NCBI RefSeq assembly: GCF_964656455.1
Contig: NC_135717.1
Location: forward strand, 154,741,793 to 154,805,792
Direction: 5' to 3'
Source: Halichoerus grypus
Taxonomy: Eukaryota > Chordata > Mammalia > Carnivora > Phocidae
Length of the DNA: 64,000 nt
Positions 22,119 to 33,300 of the stretch are shown piece after piece. Below the pieces are notes generated by a model, which searched no databases, was not told where the DNA came from, and worked only from the letters and a program-made list of their open reading frames with translations. Position 1 is the first letter of the stretch; the number at the start of each line of letters is the position of its first letter. Position numbers and translations under genes: made by a program.

Positions 22119-23440
22119 GGATGCTTTCCAAGTACTGGAGCTGCAAGAGGGGAATGGGGAGATAGGGCTGCAAAATGCTGGCAACAGGGCAGCAAAGCTA
22201 AGAGAAAAATGTCCCCAAGGGGCACAGGGCCTTCACCAAGTGCAAGGCCACACCCACTACCGGATGCCTTGAGGGTATTAGGTAAATGCTTTCTCCAGAA
22301 GAGAGAAAAGCTAGGGGTGGGGCTAAAGAGAAAAGAAAATTTCTCAGCTGCTCAAAATACCAGCAGCTGGGCTGTGAAACAGAGAGATCTCTTACAGTTT
22401 TATTAACTGCTGGCTGGGCTGTAAAGTATGAAAAGATTTCTTCAGTCTCACAAGTGCTCAGATCCCAAGACATAATGAAGGGAAAGTCTTGATTCTGCAC
22501 TCAAAACATCTGATACTAGTGGTGAACTAAGTAAAACTAAAGCTGTAACAGAGTCGGGACCCAAATTAGGCTGTTTTCCTACTAGTACTGTATTTCAGCT
22601 TTTCTCCTTCAACTATGTCATGGAGATCTATTTATGTAAATGAACGTAACTATACGTCATCATTCTAAATGACTGTACCATGCAGCAAATGTTTTATACT
22701 ACCTTTTTTATCACACAGAATATTAAGACATGTATCTAAGGATAAGATTTAAGAAAATTAATATATTTTACTGCTTCATCAAAAACCTTATGTGAAATTG
22801 TTTCCTTCCCTGCAAATGCAGATAGGGGACGAACGCCACTGCTGTGATCTGAAATAAGGAGCCAGTAGTTGTATACACCACTGCATATGTACCATCAGAG
22901 CAAATGTCCACAGTTTTAAAAAGTCAATAATGTTTTAGTATTATAAAAATTAAGTTTTGATCTTGCAGGCTCCCTGAAAGGGTTTCAGGATCATGGATCA
23001 CACTGTGAGATCTGCCAGGTTAGTTTCCCAAACTTAATTCCAATTAACTTATCTTAGCAAACTGAACATTAGTAATTAAATAAGGTTAATGATCACCTAT
23101 TAATAACAGAAATCATATAACCAAAATTACCAATTGCTAATAAGCACAGGAAGAAGAGCAAGTTTAGGAGAGAGAAAATGAATTCAGGATTGAACTTACT
23201 GGAGCAAATTTAACGAATTAATGAATTTAGTGAATCTAGAACTCAGAAAAAAGACAGTTTAAAGTACAGATGTGAGAGTTTTATTTATAAAACTGATTAA
23301 AGCCAGGAAGAATACGGGTGATAAGAGGGAAGGTCAGAAAAAGGGGGATGCCTATAATAAGTGGATAAAGGGGAAGTCATCAAAGTACTTCCAAAAATAA
23401 TGAAACAGACACAAATTGTGACGAATTTTCGAAAGGATCT
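22119..23440. other. Unclassified intron sequence
   Basis: Contains short overlapping open frames on both strands near 22200-22500, none resembling a known family. The block 22119-22560 continues the split block left of the young L1. Confidence 0.35.
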
Positions 23441-23560
23441 TAGAGACCATCAGGGTCAACCAATTCATTTTTCTGGTTAAGGAAACAGAGCTTGAAGAGG
23501 CTCAAAAAAATGATTTGGCCAAGTCTCTGAAAGTGAGAGCATCAGGCCTTAAAATGCCAC
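23441..23560 (-). mobile_element. MIR-like relic
   Basis: 'ggttaaggaaacagagcttgaagaggctc … tttggccaagtctctgaaagtgag' follows antisense MIR order. Short and diverged. Confidence 0.4.
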
Positions 23561-23679
23561 TTTAGGGATCCCAATTTGGTTTTCTTTCCATAGTACCAAA
23601 TTCCAGAGTTAGGTAGCAATTCTTTCGTATTTTAGCTAGAGAATAAAAGCCTAGCATCAGGAACAGAAATCAAGAAGAA

Positions 23680-24715
23680 AAAACACATGTATTTCCACTT
23701 CCTCTAAACCCTGCACCTCTAAACTAGCCTTATCCCACTATCAATGCATCACCCAAACCTGTAGGGTCTTCCTTCAAAATATATCCAGAGGGGCGCTGGG
23801 GTGGCTCAGTCGTTAAGCATCTGCCTTCGGCTCAGGTCATGATTCCAGGGTCCTGGGATCAAGCCCCACATCGGGCTCCCCGCTCAGCGGGAAACCTGCT
23901 TCTCCCTCTCCCACTCCCCCTGCTTGTGTTCCCTCTCTCGCTGTGTCTCTCTCTGTCAAATAAATAAATAAAATCTTCAAAAAAAAAATTAAAAATAAAA
24001 AATATATCCAGAGTCTGACCACTTCTCACCACCTAAACTGCTAAATCTTCACCCAACCCTGTTCATCTCTATGCCTAGAATATTTAGAGCATCCTACCTG
24101 GTCTTCCTGCTTCCACCCCACCACCTTCCCCTCACTGACTACAGTGTATTTTCTATGCAGCAGCCAGAGCAAACAGACTAAATCATAAATAACATCATCC
24201 CTCTTCTTCAAAATCCTCCAACTACTGGCACTTTACTCAGTAATTAACCCCAAAGTCCTTAAATGGCTTACTAGGCCTTATATGACCTGTCTTGCCATTC
24301 TCCTTTTTTTAACCTCATCTGCTACTATTCTGCTCCCACCTACTCTATTCTAGCAGCACAGCAGTCTCTTTGCTGATCCTGCCTTTGTACTCGCTCTTCC
24401 TTGGCTTGGAATGCACTTCTCCCAGATACTCTCACTTCCGTCTGGGTTCTACTCAAACAGCACTTCCCTGGTCACCCTGTATAAAAGTGACAACTCCGTA
24501 TCCAGGTTACACTCTATCCCCCTTCCTTATTTTAATTTCCTCTATAGCCTGCCTGGCTTGACATTCTAAATACTGGTTTTATTGCTGATTCCCTCCACTA
24601 GAATTTAATCTCCTTGAGAACAAGGACTTAATATTTTGTTCATTATTGTATTTAGTACAAAACCCAGCATTTAGTACAAAATCTGGCACTCAGCAGGCAC
24701 CAAACTTCTTGCAGG
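23680..24715 (+). mobile_element. L2 (LINE2) 3' region
   Basis: Recognisable sense-strand L2 order: 'ctacctggtcttcctgcttc', 'gcagcagccagagcaaac', 'aaccccaaagtccttaaatg', 'ttggcttggaatgcacttct', 'cactagaatttaatctcctt' and 'aaatctggcactcagcaggc'. A SINE at 23791-23998 splits it. Confidence 0.75.
23791..23998 (+). mobile_element. Young carnivore SINE in L2
   Basis: Complete copy with the 'ctcgctgtgtctctctctgtc' signature. Duplication aaaatatatccagag is perfect at 23776-23790 and 23999-24013. Antisense to CDK17. Confidence 0.96.
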
Positions 24716-24861
24716 AAAGAATGAAAGCAAATAATAGAGATTAGTAATCTTTTATAACCTAAGATCTTCCTATTTAAAGTCAATCTATTAACTGGCGAAG
24801 TTTTAGATCACTGTCCCATTCTGATGGCTCTGCTTAGGCTTTCACTTTTATGATTAAAAGT

Positions 24862-25010
24862 TTTTATTTATTCATTCAACAAACATTCACACAGAGGCCC
24901 TATCATGTCCCAGGCAATATGAGACACTGAAGGCAGAAAGATAAATAAAACATGAACTCTGCCCACAAGAAACTTAGTCTTACAGAGGTGTTGTATCATC
25001 TCCAGAACAA
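24862..25010 (-). mobile_element. L2 3' end fragment
   Basis: 'tattcattcaacaaacattcacacag … tgtcccaggcaatatgagac … aactctgcccacaagaaact' is the antisense L2 tail pattern. Confidence 0.55.
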
Positions 25011-25408
25011 TAAAATTGTAGTACTGCAAATGAGGGTAACTGCGGTTTAATACACTATATGTTGTTAAAATCGTTACAAAAGCCAAACAATTCATTCAAC
25101 AAAGAAAACACTCCAAATGTACTTTTCATGAAAACTGCTTCACCAATTTGACAATTTATATAAAATTTGATTGGCTAAAAAGATCAAGACATTTAGTTCA
25201 CTATATTGGAACATGAAATGATATCCCCCTTATTCATCTTTACTCATTATCCCTTGGGTTCAGTAGCATCTTAGACAAAACCTAAACCAGTCACCAAGAA
25301 ACCTGTAACAGGCTTACTAATGTTGCATCTCAATAAATAATCCTCAAATCCTTCTGGCTTTTCACTAGAAGTTATTTTAGTTATTTTCTTTAAATGTATA
25401 TATTTGCT

Positions 25409-25597
25409 GGGGCGCCTGGGTGGCTCAGTCAATAACGCCTCTGCCCAGGGTCCTGGGATCTAGCCCTGCACAGGGCTCCCCACTCAGCAGGGAATCTGCT
25501 TCTCCCTCTCCCTCTGCCCCTCCCCCACCTCGTGCTCTCACGCGCATGCGCTTGCTCTCTCGCTCTCCCTCTCAAATAAAATCTTTTTTTAAAAAAA
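25409..25597 (+). mobile_element. Carnivore SINE with internal deletion
   Basis: Head 'ggggcgcctgggtggctcag' jumps from 'ctctgcc' to 'cagggtcctgggatc', lacking the 'ttcggctcaggtcatgatc' part. It has an unusual CpG-containing stretch 'ctctcacgcgcatgcgct'. Confidence 0.9.
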
Positions 25598-26120
25598 TGC
25601 TTAAACACGGATTTTCATTTACATTGTCAGGCAATACATTGAAAATTCAAAATATGATTAAAATCTGATTTTTAAAAGTCGCTCAAAATGCATTTTCATC
25701 ACAAATAACAATAAATTGATCTGCAGATGATAAATGCCCACTTAGAAAGGGCATTTGTTTGAAACAGCTGTTCGGTTTCAGTGAATTCAGAAAGTCATCT
25801 ATTAGAAATGTCATATGATGTTTTTGATAATAATGGTCTTACTCACAGCAGAACCAAGAGAGCAATTGTAATCATTTGAGGTAGTGCCTCATTCTGATAC
25901 ACAAATGGTTATATACAAAAAGGGAAAGGCCCACCGAAAAAGCAGCAAAGATTTGAAAACAAAATGGTATCTGAAAAATATAAGACTTCATTAATTTTTA
26001 TTTATTCTTTCGTAAATGGATCAAATTATTTTATTATTTACTCAGGTAAATTAATTTTACCAAATTCTCCATGATTAAATAAAAAGCTTTAAATTATAAA
26101 ACCAGGGATTGCCTGAAAGA
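25598..26120. other. Intron sequence, nothing recognised
   Basis: No transposon or exon seen. The part 25735-25960 is less AT-rich than its surroundings and may be single-copy. Confidence 0.35.
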
Positions 26121-26133
26121 TACAAACTGTTTT

Positions 26134-26259
26134 TTCCTTTTTTTTTTTAATTTTAATTTTTTAAATTTTAAGTAGGCTCCATGCCCAACATGGGGCTTGA
26201 ACTCATGACCCAGAGATCAAGAGTTGATGGCTCTACCAACTAAGCCAGCCAGGTACCCC
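26134..26259 (-). mobile_element. Short tRNA-only carnivore SINE
   Basis: Lacks the CT-rich body; the tRNA-like part is 'gacccagagatcaagagttg … ctctaccaactaagccagcc'. Flanks tacaaactgtttt at 26121-26133 and 26260-26272. This is the same short SINE type that is embedded in two L1 copies elsewhere in the window. Confidence 0.88.
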
Positions 26260-26272
26260 TACAAACTGTTTT

Positions 26273-27190
26273 CAAAACACTTGCTCTGCCAATTATCTCC
26301 TACACCCTTGAAAATCAATCATCTTTGATAACTAGTGAAAAATCACTACTGTAAAAAAAATTTACACTTCCCCACTGTAATTCAAAAGCAAAGAAAGCAA
26401 TTCAAATTGTCATTCTATATCTCAGTTAAGTGATGAGAGCTCCTAATTATGGATTTGCACTAAGTACTGTATTTCTCAAAGCAGAACTACAGAAAAGTTA
26501 AAGTAGACTGATTATTCTGGACTTCAAATTACTTAGTGCCTTGAAAACTAATACTTTTAAACAATACAGGAAGCACTGGGAGTTTACAGCTTTGTGTTGT
26601 ACCTGACCTATCTTCTCTCTAGAGTAATCCAACTTATTTTATTTGGTTAAGAGTCAACTAGTGATATTTTAGGACAACAGTTTCAAAGTCCTTCCTGAGG
26701 AAGGTAGTTTATATAAAATGTTTCCCAAGCATTAGAGGAAAAAACAGTATCTCTAAAAGCTTTATTTCTAAATAATAGAAAATAATGGCACTGAAACTAA
26801 TGAAACAAAACTGATCTAGGCACTTTTCAATTACAAGATCAGACAAAGTAACTATATTTACACTCCTGATTCATATATAGGCCAGAAACTCAAAGATCAT
26901 TCTTTACAATTTCCATTCCCTCAAATGCTATATCAAATTGGATCATCAAGCCAAACTGTATTACTTTCATATCCCTCACAGTTCCCAATCCCATCCCCCT
27001 GTATCTCCACTGCTAAGCTTTAGTTTAAACCATAATAATTTATTATCTAAATCATTACAACAAGGCTCATAAATAGCTTCCCTGGTTCTTTCAAAAGGTT
27101 GAAAAAATAGGTAAAACTCTGGCAATCCAAAAAAAATTACCAAATAGTATTATTATAACAACGGTGGAAATTAATTAGGTACCCTTTTGT
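26273..27190. other. Intron sequence, nothing recognised
   Basis: About 0.9 kb without recognisable repeats or exon-like frames. Confidence 0.35.
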
Positions 27191-27740
27191 AAAGTTAAAC
27201 ATTGCATTCCCTACGAGCCTGCAATTCTTCCTCTGGCTGCATATCTTAGAGAAATTTTAACATGTTTACCCAGAAATATGAGTAGATGCTCAAAGCAACA
27301 TGTCTCTAAAAGCAGTAATACTGGAAACAACCCAAATGTCTACAGTATGGAAAACTGATCAATTATGATAAGTTTGCAGAATGGAATATTATATACAGTG
27401 GTAAAAATGAATGAACTACAACTACATGCAACAAGAATGAATATTAGTAACACGGTATGTGTCAAAAAAACAAATCCAGAAGATTACATTTTAGCATATT
27501 CTTTTTATAAAAACAAAACCAAGAAAAAAAATACATTGTTTAGGTAAACGTATTTATAATAAAACTTTTATAAAATGTAAGAGACTGAAATACAAAGTTC
27601 AGAATGATAGCTACCATTTAGGAAGAGTCAAGGAGAACACATAGGAAGATGTAAGTTATTGGCAATGCTTGAGAAGTTGGATTCACAGATATTACTTTAC
27701 TGAAGTATAAATACATTCTATATGTAAGATCATACACAAA
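27190..27740 (+). mobile_element. Ancient L1 (L1M) 3' region
   Basis: 'actggaaacaacccaaatgt', 'tgcagaatggaatattatat', 'gtggtaaaaatgaatgaact' and the later '…aatgatagctaccatttagg' follow old L1 order. Strongly diverged. Confidence 0.5.
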
Positions 27741-27867
27741 CCAGTAAGAATGTGTCAAGAGCCAAGAACTGTGATTAACACAATTCTGTGCAAATTGGTG
27801 GGAAAATGTTAATTAAGTTTAGGGGGAAAATTAGGACTGAAAGGCATAATTTAAGATTGAGTGGACT

Positions 27868-28068
27868 GGGGGCACCTGGGTCGCTCAGTCGTTAAGCGTC
27901 TGCCTTCGGCTCAGGTCATGATTTCAGGATCCTGGGATCAAGCCCCACATCGGGCTCCCTGCTTAGTGGGAAGCCTGCTTCTCCCTCTCCCACTCTCCCT
28001 GCTTGTGTTCCCTCTCTTGCTGTGTCTCTCTCTGTCAAATAAATAAGTAAAATCTTAAAAAAAAAAAA
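27868..28068 (+). mobile_element. Young carnivore SINE
   Basis: Near-consensus copy ending 'gtcaaataaataagtaaaatcttaaa…'. The duplication aagattgagtgga lies at 27853-27865 and 28069-28081. Confidence 0.95.
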
Positions 28069-28123
28069 AAGATTGAGTGGATTAAAAGAGTAAGTGAAAT
28101 GTTTTAATAATAAAAAGGACATA

Positions 28124-28225
28124 GGGCTAGAGTCAAAAGGGTTGATTTTATTCCCCCCAGTCCTGCCACTAAGTACTTGAGTAATCTCAGGCTAGTCACT
28201 TAACTCACTTAACAGATACACTTCC
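28124..28225 (+). mobile_element. MIR-like relic
   Basis: 'ctagagtcaaaagggttgat … cctgccactaagtacttgag … ctcaggctagtcacttaac' matches the core of MIR in sense order. Confidence 0.5.
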
Positions 28226-28594
28226 AAAATAGACTATGCTCAGATGTATTTCTTTCTTTTATTTTCTGAAACAAATGGCCTGTATTTAATGTTATCAGGT
28301 ATGAAATCTGGTCACTTCTGAAGGACTTACCATTCCATTCTGGGCTTCCCTTCTTTTCCTGGCCTACCAGCATTATCCAATACCTGTCACTACACATGTG
28401 CCCACAAATAAAAAATAAGGCACTTAACTAATCATCCCAGCAGATTCTCTTCGTAACTTCTACTGATATTACAACCACTTACGTTGAACTTCAAAAGATA
28501 CACCCTGGGAGAACAGTTTTCATCTGAAATGTGCTTGCTCAATAAATGTTCCTACAAAAAAGTCGTATTGATTAACACCAATTATATGTCATGT

Positions 28595-28905
28595 TCGAGT
28601 AGGTTATGCTACAATAACAAACACCAACAAATGTTGGTGGCTTAAAATAACTAAGATTTTATTCTTTTATGCTATATGCTCATTGAGAGTTGACTGGAGT
28701 TCTCCCAAGTCTTCAGGGACCTAGGCTAAAGTAGCAGCACCATGGGAAGGAGACAGTGTGGCAAAGTATATACTGACTCTTAAAGCTTCCATCTAGGAGT
28801 GTCACACACTACTTTTACTCACACTTCATCGGCTAAATCAAGTCACATAGCCATGCCTAATTTTAATTTGGCAGGAATACCTACCATATTCCCAAGAGGA
28901 GAGTA
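28595..28905 (-). mobile_element. Possible ancient LTR or related relic
   Basis: 'aggttatgctacaataacaaacaccaac … gtggcttaaaataactaaga … caagtcacatagccatgcct' has the layout of antisense MaLR-type or similar old mammalian repeats. The family is not certain. Confidence 0.35.
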
Positions 28906-29559
28906 AAAATATATGTGAACAATTTTCACAATTTCGCAATTTGGAAACATCAAATGAAATGTTAACATACTATGATGTATTAAAAATTCAAGAACACGAA
29001 GAAGTAATCAATGTACCCAGTTTTGAAAAGATTAACCAACACATATATGCGAACAAATTGGACAACCTAGAGAAGATGGTTAATTCCTAGAAATATATAA
29101 ACTACCAAAACTGAAAAAGAAGAAATACAAAACCTGAACAAACCAATTCCCAGCAAAGAAATTGAATCAATAATCAAAAAACTCCCAACAAACCAAAGTT
29201 CGAGACCAGATGGCTTCACAGGCAAATTCTACTAAACATTTAAAGAAGAGTATGCCTAGTCTTCTCACACTATTCCAAAAAATAGAAAAGGAAGGAAAAC
29301 TTCCAAATTCATTCTATGAGGCCAGCATTACCATGATACCAAAACCAGATAAAGACACCACCACAAAACAGAACTACGGGCCAAGATCCCGGATGAACAC
29401 AGATGCAAAAATCCTCAACAAAATACTTGCAAACCAGATCCAAAAATACATTACAAAAATCATTCCCCACGATCAAGTGGGATTTATTCCTGGGGTGTAA
29501 AGGTGGTTCAATCTTCACAAATCAATCAATGTGACACATCACATCAATATGAGAAAGAA

Positions 29560-29655
29560 GGGGCACCTGGCTGGTTCAGTAAGAGGAGTGTGCAACTCTT
29601 GATAAGATTGAGCCCCACGTTGGGTATATACATTAATTAAAAAAAAAAAATCTTA
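29560..29655 (+). mobile_element. Short tRNA-type SINE embedded in the L1 (shared site)
   Basis: 'ggggcacctggctggttcag … gcaactcttgataag … gccccacgttgggtatatac'. It lies after 'atatgagaaagaa', exactly as at 52674 in the other L1, and both copies lack the same roughly 14 bases after 'cttgat'. Its A-rich tail was later hit by the next SINE and resumes at 29829. Confidence 0.9.
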
Positions 29656-29828
29656 GGGGCTCCTGGGTGTCTCCGTTGGTTAAGCGTCTGCCTTCGGCTC
29701 AGGTCATGATCCTGGGATCTAGCCCGGCATCAGGCTCCCTGCTCATTCTGCTTCTACCTCCCCCTGTTCTTGTGCACATACTCTCTCTCTCTTTCCCTCT
29801 CAAATAAATATTTAAAAAATAAATAAAG
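29656..29828 (+). mobile_element. Carnivore SINE inserted in the tail of another SINE
   Basis: Starts 'ggggctcctgggtgtctccg'. Duplication aaaatctta at 29647-29655 and 29829-29837 lies in the tail of the older SINE, so the order of events is clear. Confidence 0.9.
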
Positions 29829-30362
29829 AAAATCTTAAAAAAGATAAGAGAAAGGATAAGAACCGTATATCATTTCAATAGACGCAGAAAAAGCATCTGA
29901 CGAAGTACAACACCCATTCATGATAAAAACTCTCAACAAAGTAGTTTTAGAGGGAACATAACTCAACATTATAAAGATCCCATATGAAAAATCCACAGCT
30001 AAGATCATCCTGAATGGAAAAAAAAAAAAATGAGAGCTTTTTCCTCTACAGTCAGGAATAAGACAGGGATGTCCACTCTCATCACCTGGATTCAACATAA
30101 TACTGCAATTCCCAGCCACAGCAATCAACAACAAAAAGAAATAAAAGGCATCCAAATAGGTAAGGAAGAAGTAAAACTTTCACTGTTTGCAGATGACATG
30201 ATACCATACACAGAAAACCCTAAAGACTCCACCAAAAAACTGCTAGAACTGATAAATTCAGTAAAGCTGCAGGATACAAAACTAATGTACAGAAATCTGT
30301 TGCATTTCTATACATTAATAATGAAGCAACAGAAAGAGAAATTAAGAAAACAATCCCATTTA

Positions 30363-30453
30363 GGGGCACGTGGGTGGCTCAGTCAGTTAAGCATCCAACT
30401 CTTGATTTCAGCTCAGGTCATGATCTCAGGGTCATTAGATCAAGCCCCGCATT
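30363..30453 (+). mobile_element. Half SINE at a deletion junction
   Basis: The head and first half of an older-type SINE ('gcatccaactcttgatttc') stop at 'ccccgcatt', and L1 text resumes at 'gtactctgaaaac'. Relative to the L1 at 53280-53345, about 60 L1 bases and the SINE 3' half are missing, so one deletion removed both. Confidence 0.85.
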
Positions 30454-30496
30454 GTACTCTGAAAACTATAAAACACATGAAAGAAATTGATAACAT

Positions 30497-30699
30497 GGAG
30501 CGCCTGGGGGGGCTCAGGGGGTCCACTGGTTAAGCATCTGCCTTCAGTTCAGGTCATGATCCCAGGATCCTAGATCAAGCCCAGTGTCGGGCTCCCTGCT
30601 CAGTGGGGGGCCTGCTTATCCCTCTCCCTCTGCCCTCCCCCCAGCTCATGCTCTCTCTCTGAAATAAATTATTTGGAAAAAAGAAAAAGAAAAAAAAAA
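30497..30699 (+). mobile_element. Carnivore SINE in the decayed L1
   Basis: 'ggagcgcctgggggggctcag' to 'ctctgaaataaattatttgg' plus an A/G-rich tail. The head has an extra G-run and a small insertion ('ggggtccactggttaag'). Confidence 0.88.
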
Positions 30700-31756
30700 A
30701 TGGAAAGACATTCCATGCTCAGGGATTGGAAGAACAAATATTGTTAAAATACATATGCTACCCAAAGCAATGTACATATTTAATGCAATCCCTATCAAAA
30801 TACCAACAGCATTTTTCACAGAACTAGAACAAATAATCCTAAAATTTGTATGGAACAACAAAGACCCTGAATAGCCAAAGCAATCTTAAAGAAGAAAAGC
30901 AAAACCAGAGGCATCACAATTCCAGACTTCAAGTTATATTACAAAGCTGTGGTAATCAAAAGAGTATGAAAGTGGCACAAAAATAGACACACAGTTCAAC
31001 AGAACAGAATAGGAAGCCCAGAAATAAACCCACAATTATATGGTCAATTAATCTTCAACAAAGCAGGAAGGAACATGCAATGAGAAAAAAGTCTTTTCAA
31101 ATAGGTGTTGGGAAAACTGGACAGCTACATGAAAAAGAATGAAATTGGACTGCTTTCTTGCACAGAGCACAGGCAGTAATTTTTCTGACATTGGTCATGG
31201 CAATGTCCTTTTAGATACGTCTCCTGAGGCAAGGAAAATAAAAGAGAAAATAAACTACTGGGACTACATCAAAAAAAAAAAAAAAAAAATTTCTGCAAAG
31301 CGAAAGTAAAAAAGACTAAGACAACCTACTGAATGGAAGAAGATATCTGCAAATGACATGTCTGATAAAGGGTTAGTATCCAAAATATATAAAGAACTGA
31401 TACAGCTCAACACCCCAAAAACCAATAATCCAATTAAAAATGGGCAGAAGACATGAACAGACATTTCTGCAAAGAGGATACACAAATGGCCAAGAGACAC
31501 ACTTAAGACACATGTAAGACACATGAAAAGATGCTCAACATCACGCATCATCAGGGAAATGAAAAATCAAAACCACAATGGAAATCATGTCAAACATGTC
31601 AGAATGGCTAAAATCAAAACCAAGAAACAACAAGTGTTAGCGAGGATATGGAGAAAAAGGAACTCTTGTGCAATGTTGGTGGGAATACAAACTGGTACAG
31701 ACACTGAGGAAGACAGTGTAGAGGTTCCTCAAAAAATTAAAAATACAACTGCCCTA

Positions 31757-31882
31757 CTTAGTTGGTTAAGTGTCCAACTCTCAATCACAGCTCAGGTCTT
31801 GATCTCAGGGTCATGAGCTTGAAACCTGCATTGGGCTCCACACTGGGCATGGAGCCTACTTAAAAAACAAACAAACAAACAA
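31757..31882 (+). mobile_element. 5'-truncated older SINE
   Basis: Starts at 'ttagttggttaagtgtcc' without the first 14 or so bases and ends with (AAAC)n. Perfect duplication aactgcccta at 31747-31756 and 31883-31892. Confidence 0.88.
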
Positions 31883-32050
31883 AACTGCCCTATGATTCAG
31901 TAATCATGCTACTGGGTATTTACCCAAAGAATACAAAAACACTAATTCAAAAGGATATATGCACCCCATGTTTATTGCAGCATTATTTACAACAGATGAA
32001 CTATGGAAGCAGCCCAAGTGTCCACTGACAGATGAATGGATAATGGATGG

Positions 32051-32093
32051 ATATATATATATAATATGTGTGTGCACGTGTGTGTGTGTGTGT
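32051..32093 (+). repeat. (AT)n/(GT)n microsatellite in L1
   Basis: 'atatatatatataatatgtg…gtgtgtgtgtgtg' at the L1 position that normally reads tatatatacacaatgg. The other L1 has an AT/TACA expansion at the same place (54863-54925). Confidence 0.9.
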
Positions 32094-32261
32094 AATGGAA
32101 TATAATGGAATATTATTCAGCCATAAAAAAGAATGAAATCTTGCCATTTGTAACAACATGGATGGAGCAAGAAAATGTAATGCTAAGCCAAATAACCTAG
32201 TCAGGGAAAAACAAATACCACATGATTTCACTCATATGTGGAATTTAAGAAACAAAGGGGA

Positions 32262-32325
32262 GGGGCGCCTGGTTGGCTCAGTTGTTAGGCGTCTGCCTTC
32301 GGCTCGGGTCATAATCCCAGGGTCA
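32262..32325 (+). mobile_element. SINE head at a broken L1 edge
   Basis: Only 'ggggcgcctggttggctcag … gggtcataatcccagggtca' remains before unrelated sequence. Neither the SINE tail nor the L1 3' UTR is present, so a deletion breakpoint lies at about 32325. Confidence 0.85.
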
Positions 32326-33044
32326 TATCCCAAATCTCTCATTTTGGAAAACAGTAACTATAGATTTAAATTGTTTACTTTAAACTGAGGGGGGAGGTAG
32401 CCTACACTAAAGATTATAACAATAGGAAAGACATGGGTGCCAATAAGGTGTACCATGATGGAGGTAAGGGTCTGAAACTGGGATGTTTGTAGGTCAGGGT
32501 GAGCCCACTAAATACTGAAGAGAAAGTGAACTGCAGTCAAAACAACTAGCAGACTTGGAAACCCTCTGGGTGGTCCTGTATCAAGCATTACTAAGGCACT
32601 AATAACTAAAAGTACAGCGAAGTACAGGGTTCACTTCACGAGCACAATGAAGGTAGAAGGGAAAGGGAAGCTTGAAGTCTTAATTAAAAGTGAGACATGA
32701 CAGGTAGAGGCCTGATAACCTGAGAAGTATCATGATGAATGGATCTGGATTCTTCCCTAGAACAGAGCTATATAAGAGGTGGTGAAAATGTAGTTGAGAT
32801 AAAGCACATTCAATCTCACAAACAACTGAACTAGAACAACTGAACCAGAAAACCCAAATCAAGCCTTAGGTATGTGACTTTTAGAAGAGTATTAAATAAC
32901 CTTTTGATGCCATATGAACATCTGGTTTAAATATCTCCGTATCTGAGGACCTTCAGATGCCAAAAATAATCAAAATAAGATCCTTTCCTTCATCAGATAA
33001 TTTTTGTCATGACTTCTGCCCTTTACAACCATACCTACAAGCAT
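32326..33044. other. Unclassified intron sequence
   Basis: No recognisable transposon or exon. Base composition is slightly less AT-rich at 32400-32700. Confidence 0.35.
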
Positions 33045-33300
33045 GTTCATTAATTAAAATATTTATTGAACATCTAGTTTATACAAATCTTGTGTTAGGA
33101 ACTAAGGACAAAGAAACAAACACTATCAATTGGCCTCAAGGTGAGAAATACAGAAAAGCAGGCAGTGACAATGAAGTGTAATAATGACATATTCTCAAGC
33201 AGCTCTGGGACCACAGATAAGGGAGGACATCTGACAGAGAATACAGAGAACAAAGAAAGGCCTACCACATTGCAGAGGTCCAATAACTACTAAATGAAGA
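33045..33300 (-). mobile_element. L2 3' end fragment
   Basis: 'aaaatatttattgaacatctag … ttgtgttaggaactaaggac' followed by 'gaaatacagaaaagcaggcagtgac' resembles the antisense L2 tail. Confidence 0.5.

Larger units (their letters stand above)
29043..32260 (+). mobile_element. Decayed L1 copy (ORF2 part only) with embedded SINE
   Basis: Starts in mid-ORF2 ('acaaattggacaacctagag') and reaches the ORF2 end ('ctcatatgtggaatttaaga') but lacks a 3' UTR and A-tail. Broken reverse-transcriptase frames include [20 protein letters not shown] (about 29257) and [17 protein letters not shown] (about 30180), where F-A-D-D is the reverse-transcriptase active-site motif. It carries five SINE insertions plus one at its right edge, and shares stops, a 4-base deletion and one embedded SINE with the L1 at 48517-55383. 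It is dead. Confidence 0.92.

Noticed and set aside
29210..29500. Reverse-transcriptase fragments as a novel retroelement or retron
   Set aside because: They are pieces of an ordinary L1 ORF2 with stops; the same text recurs at 52324-52551.
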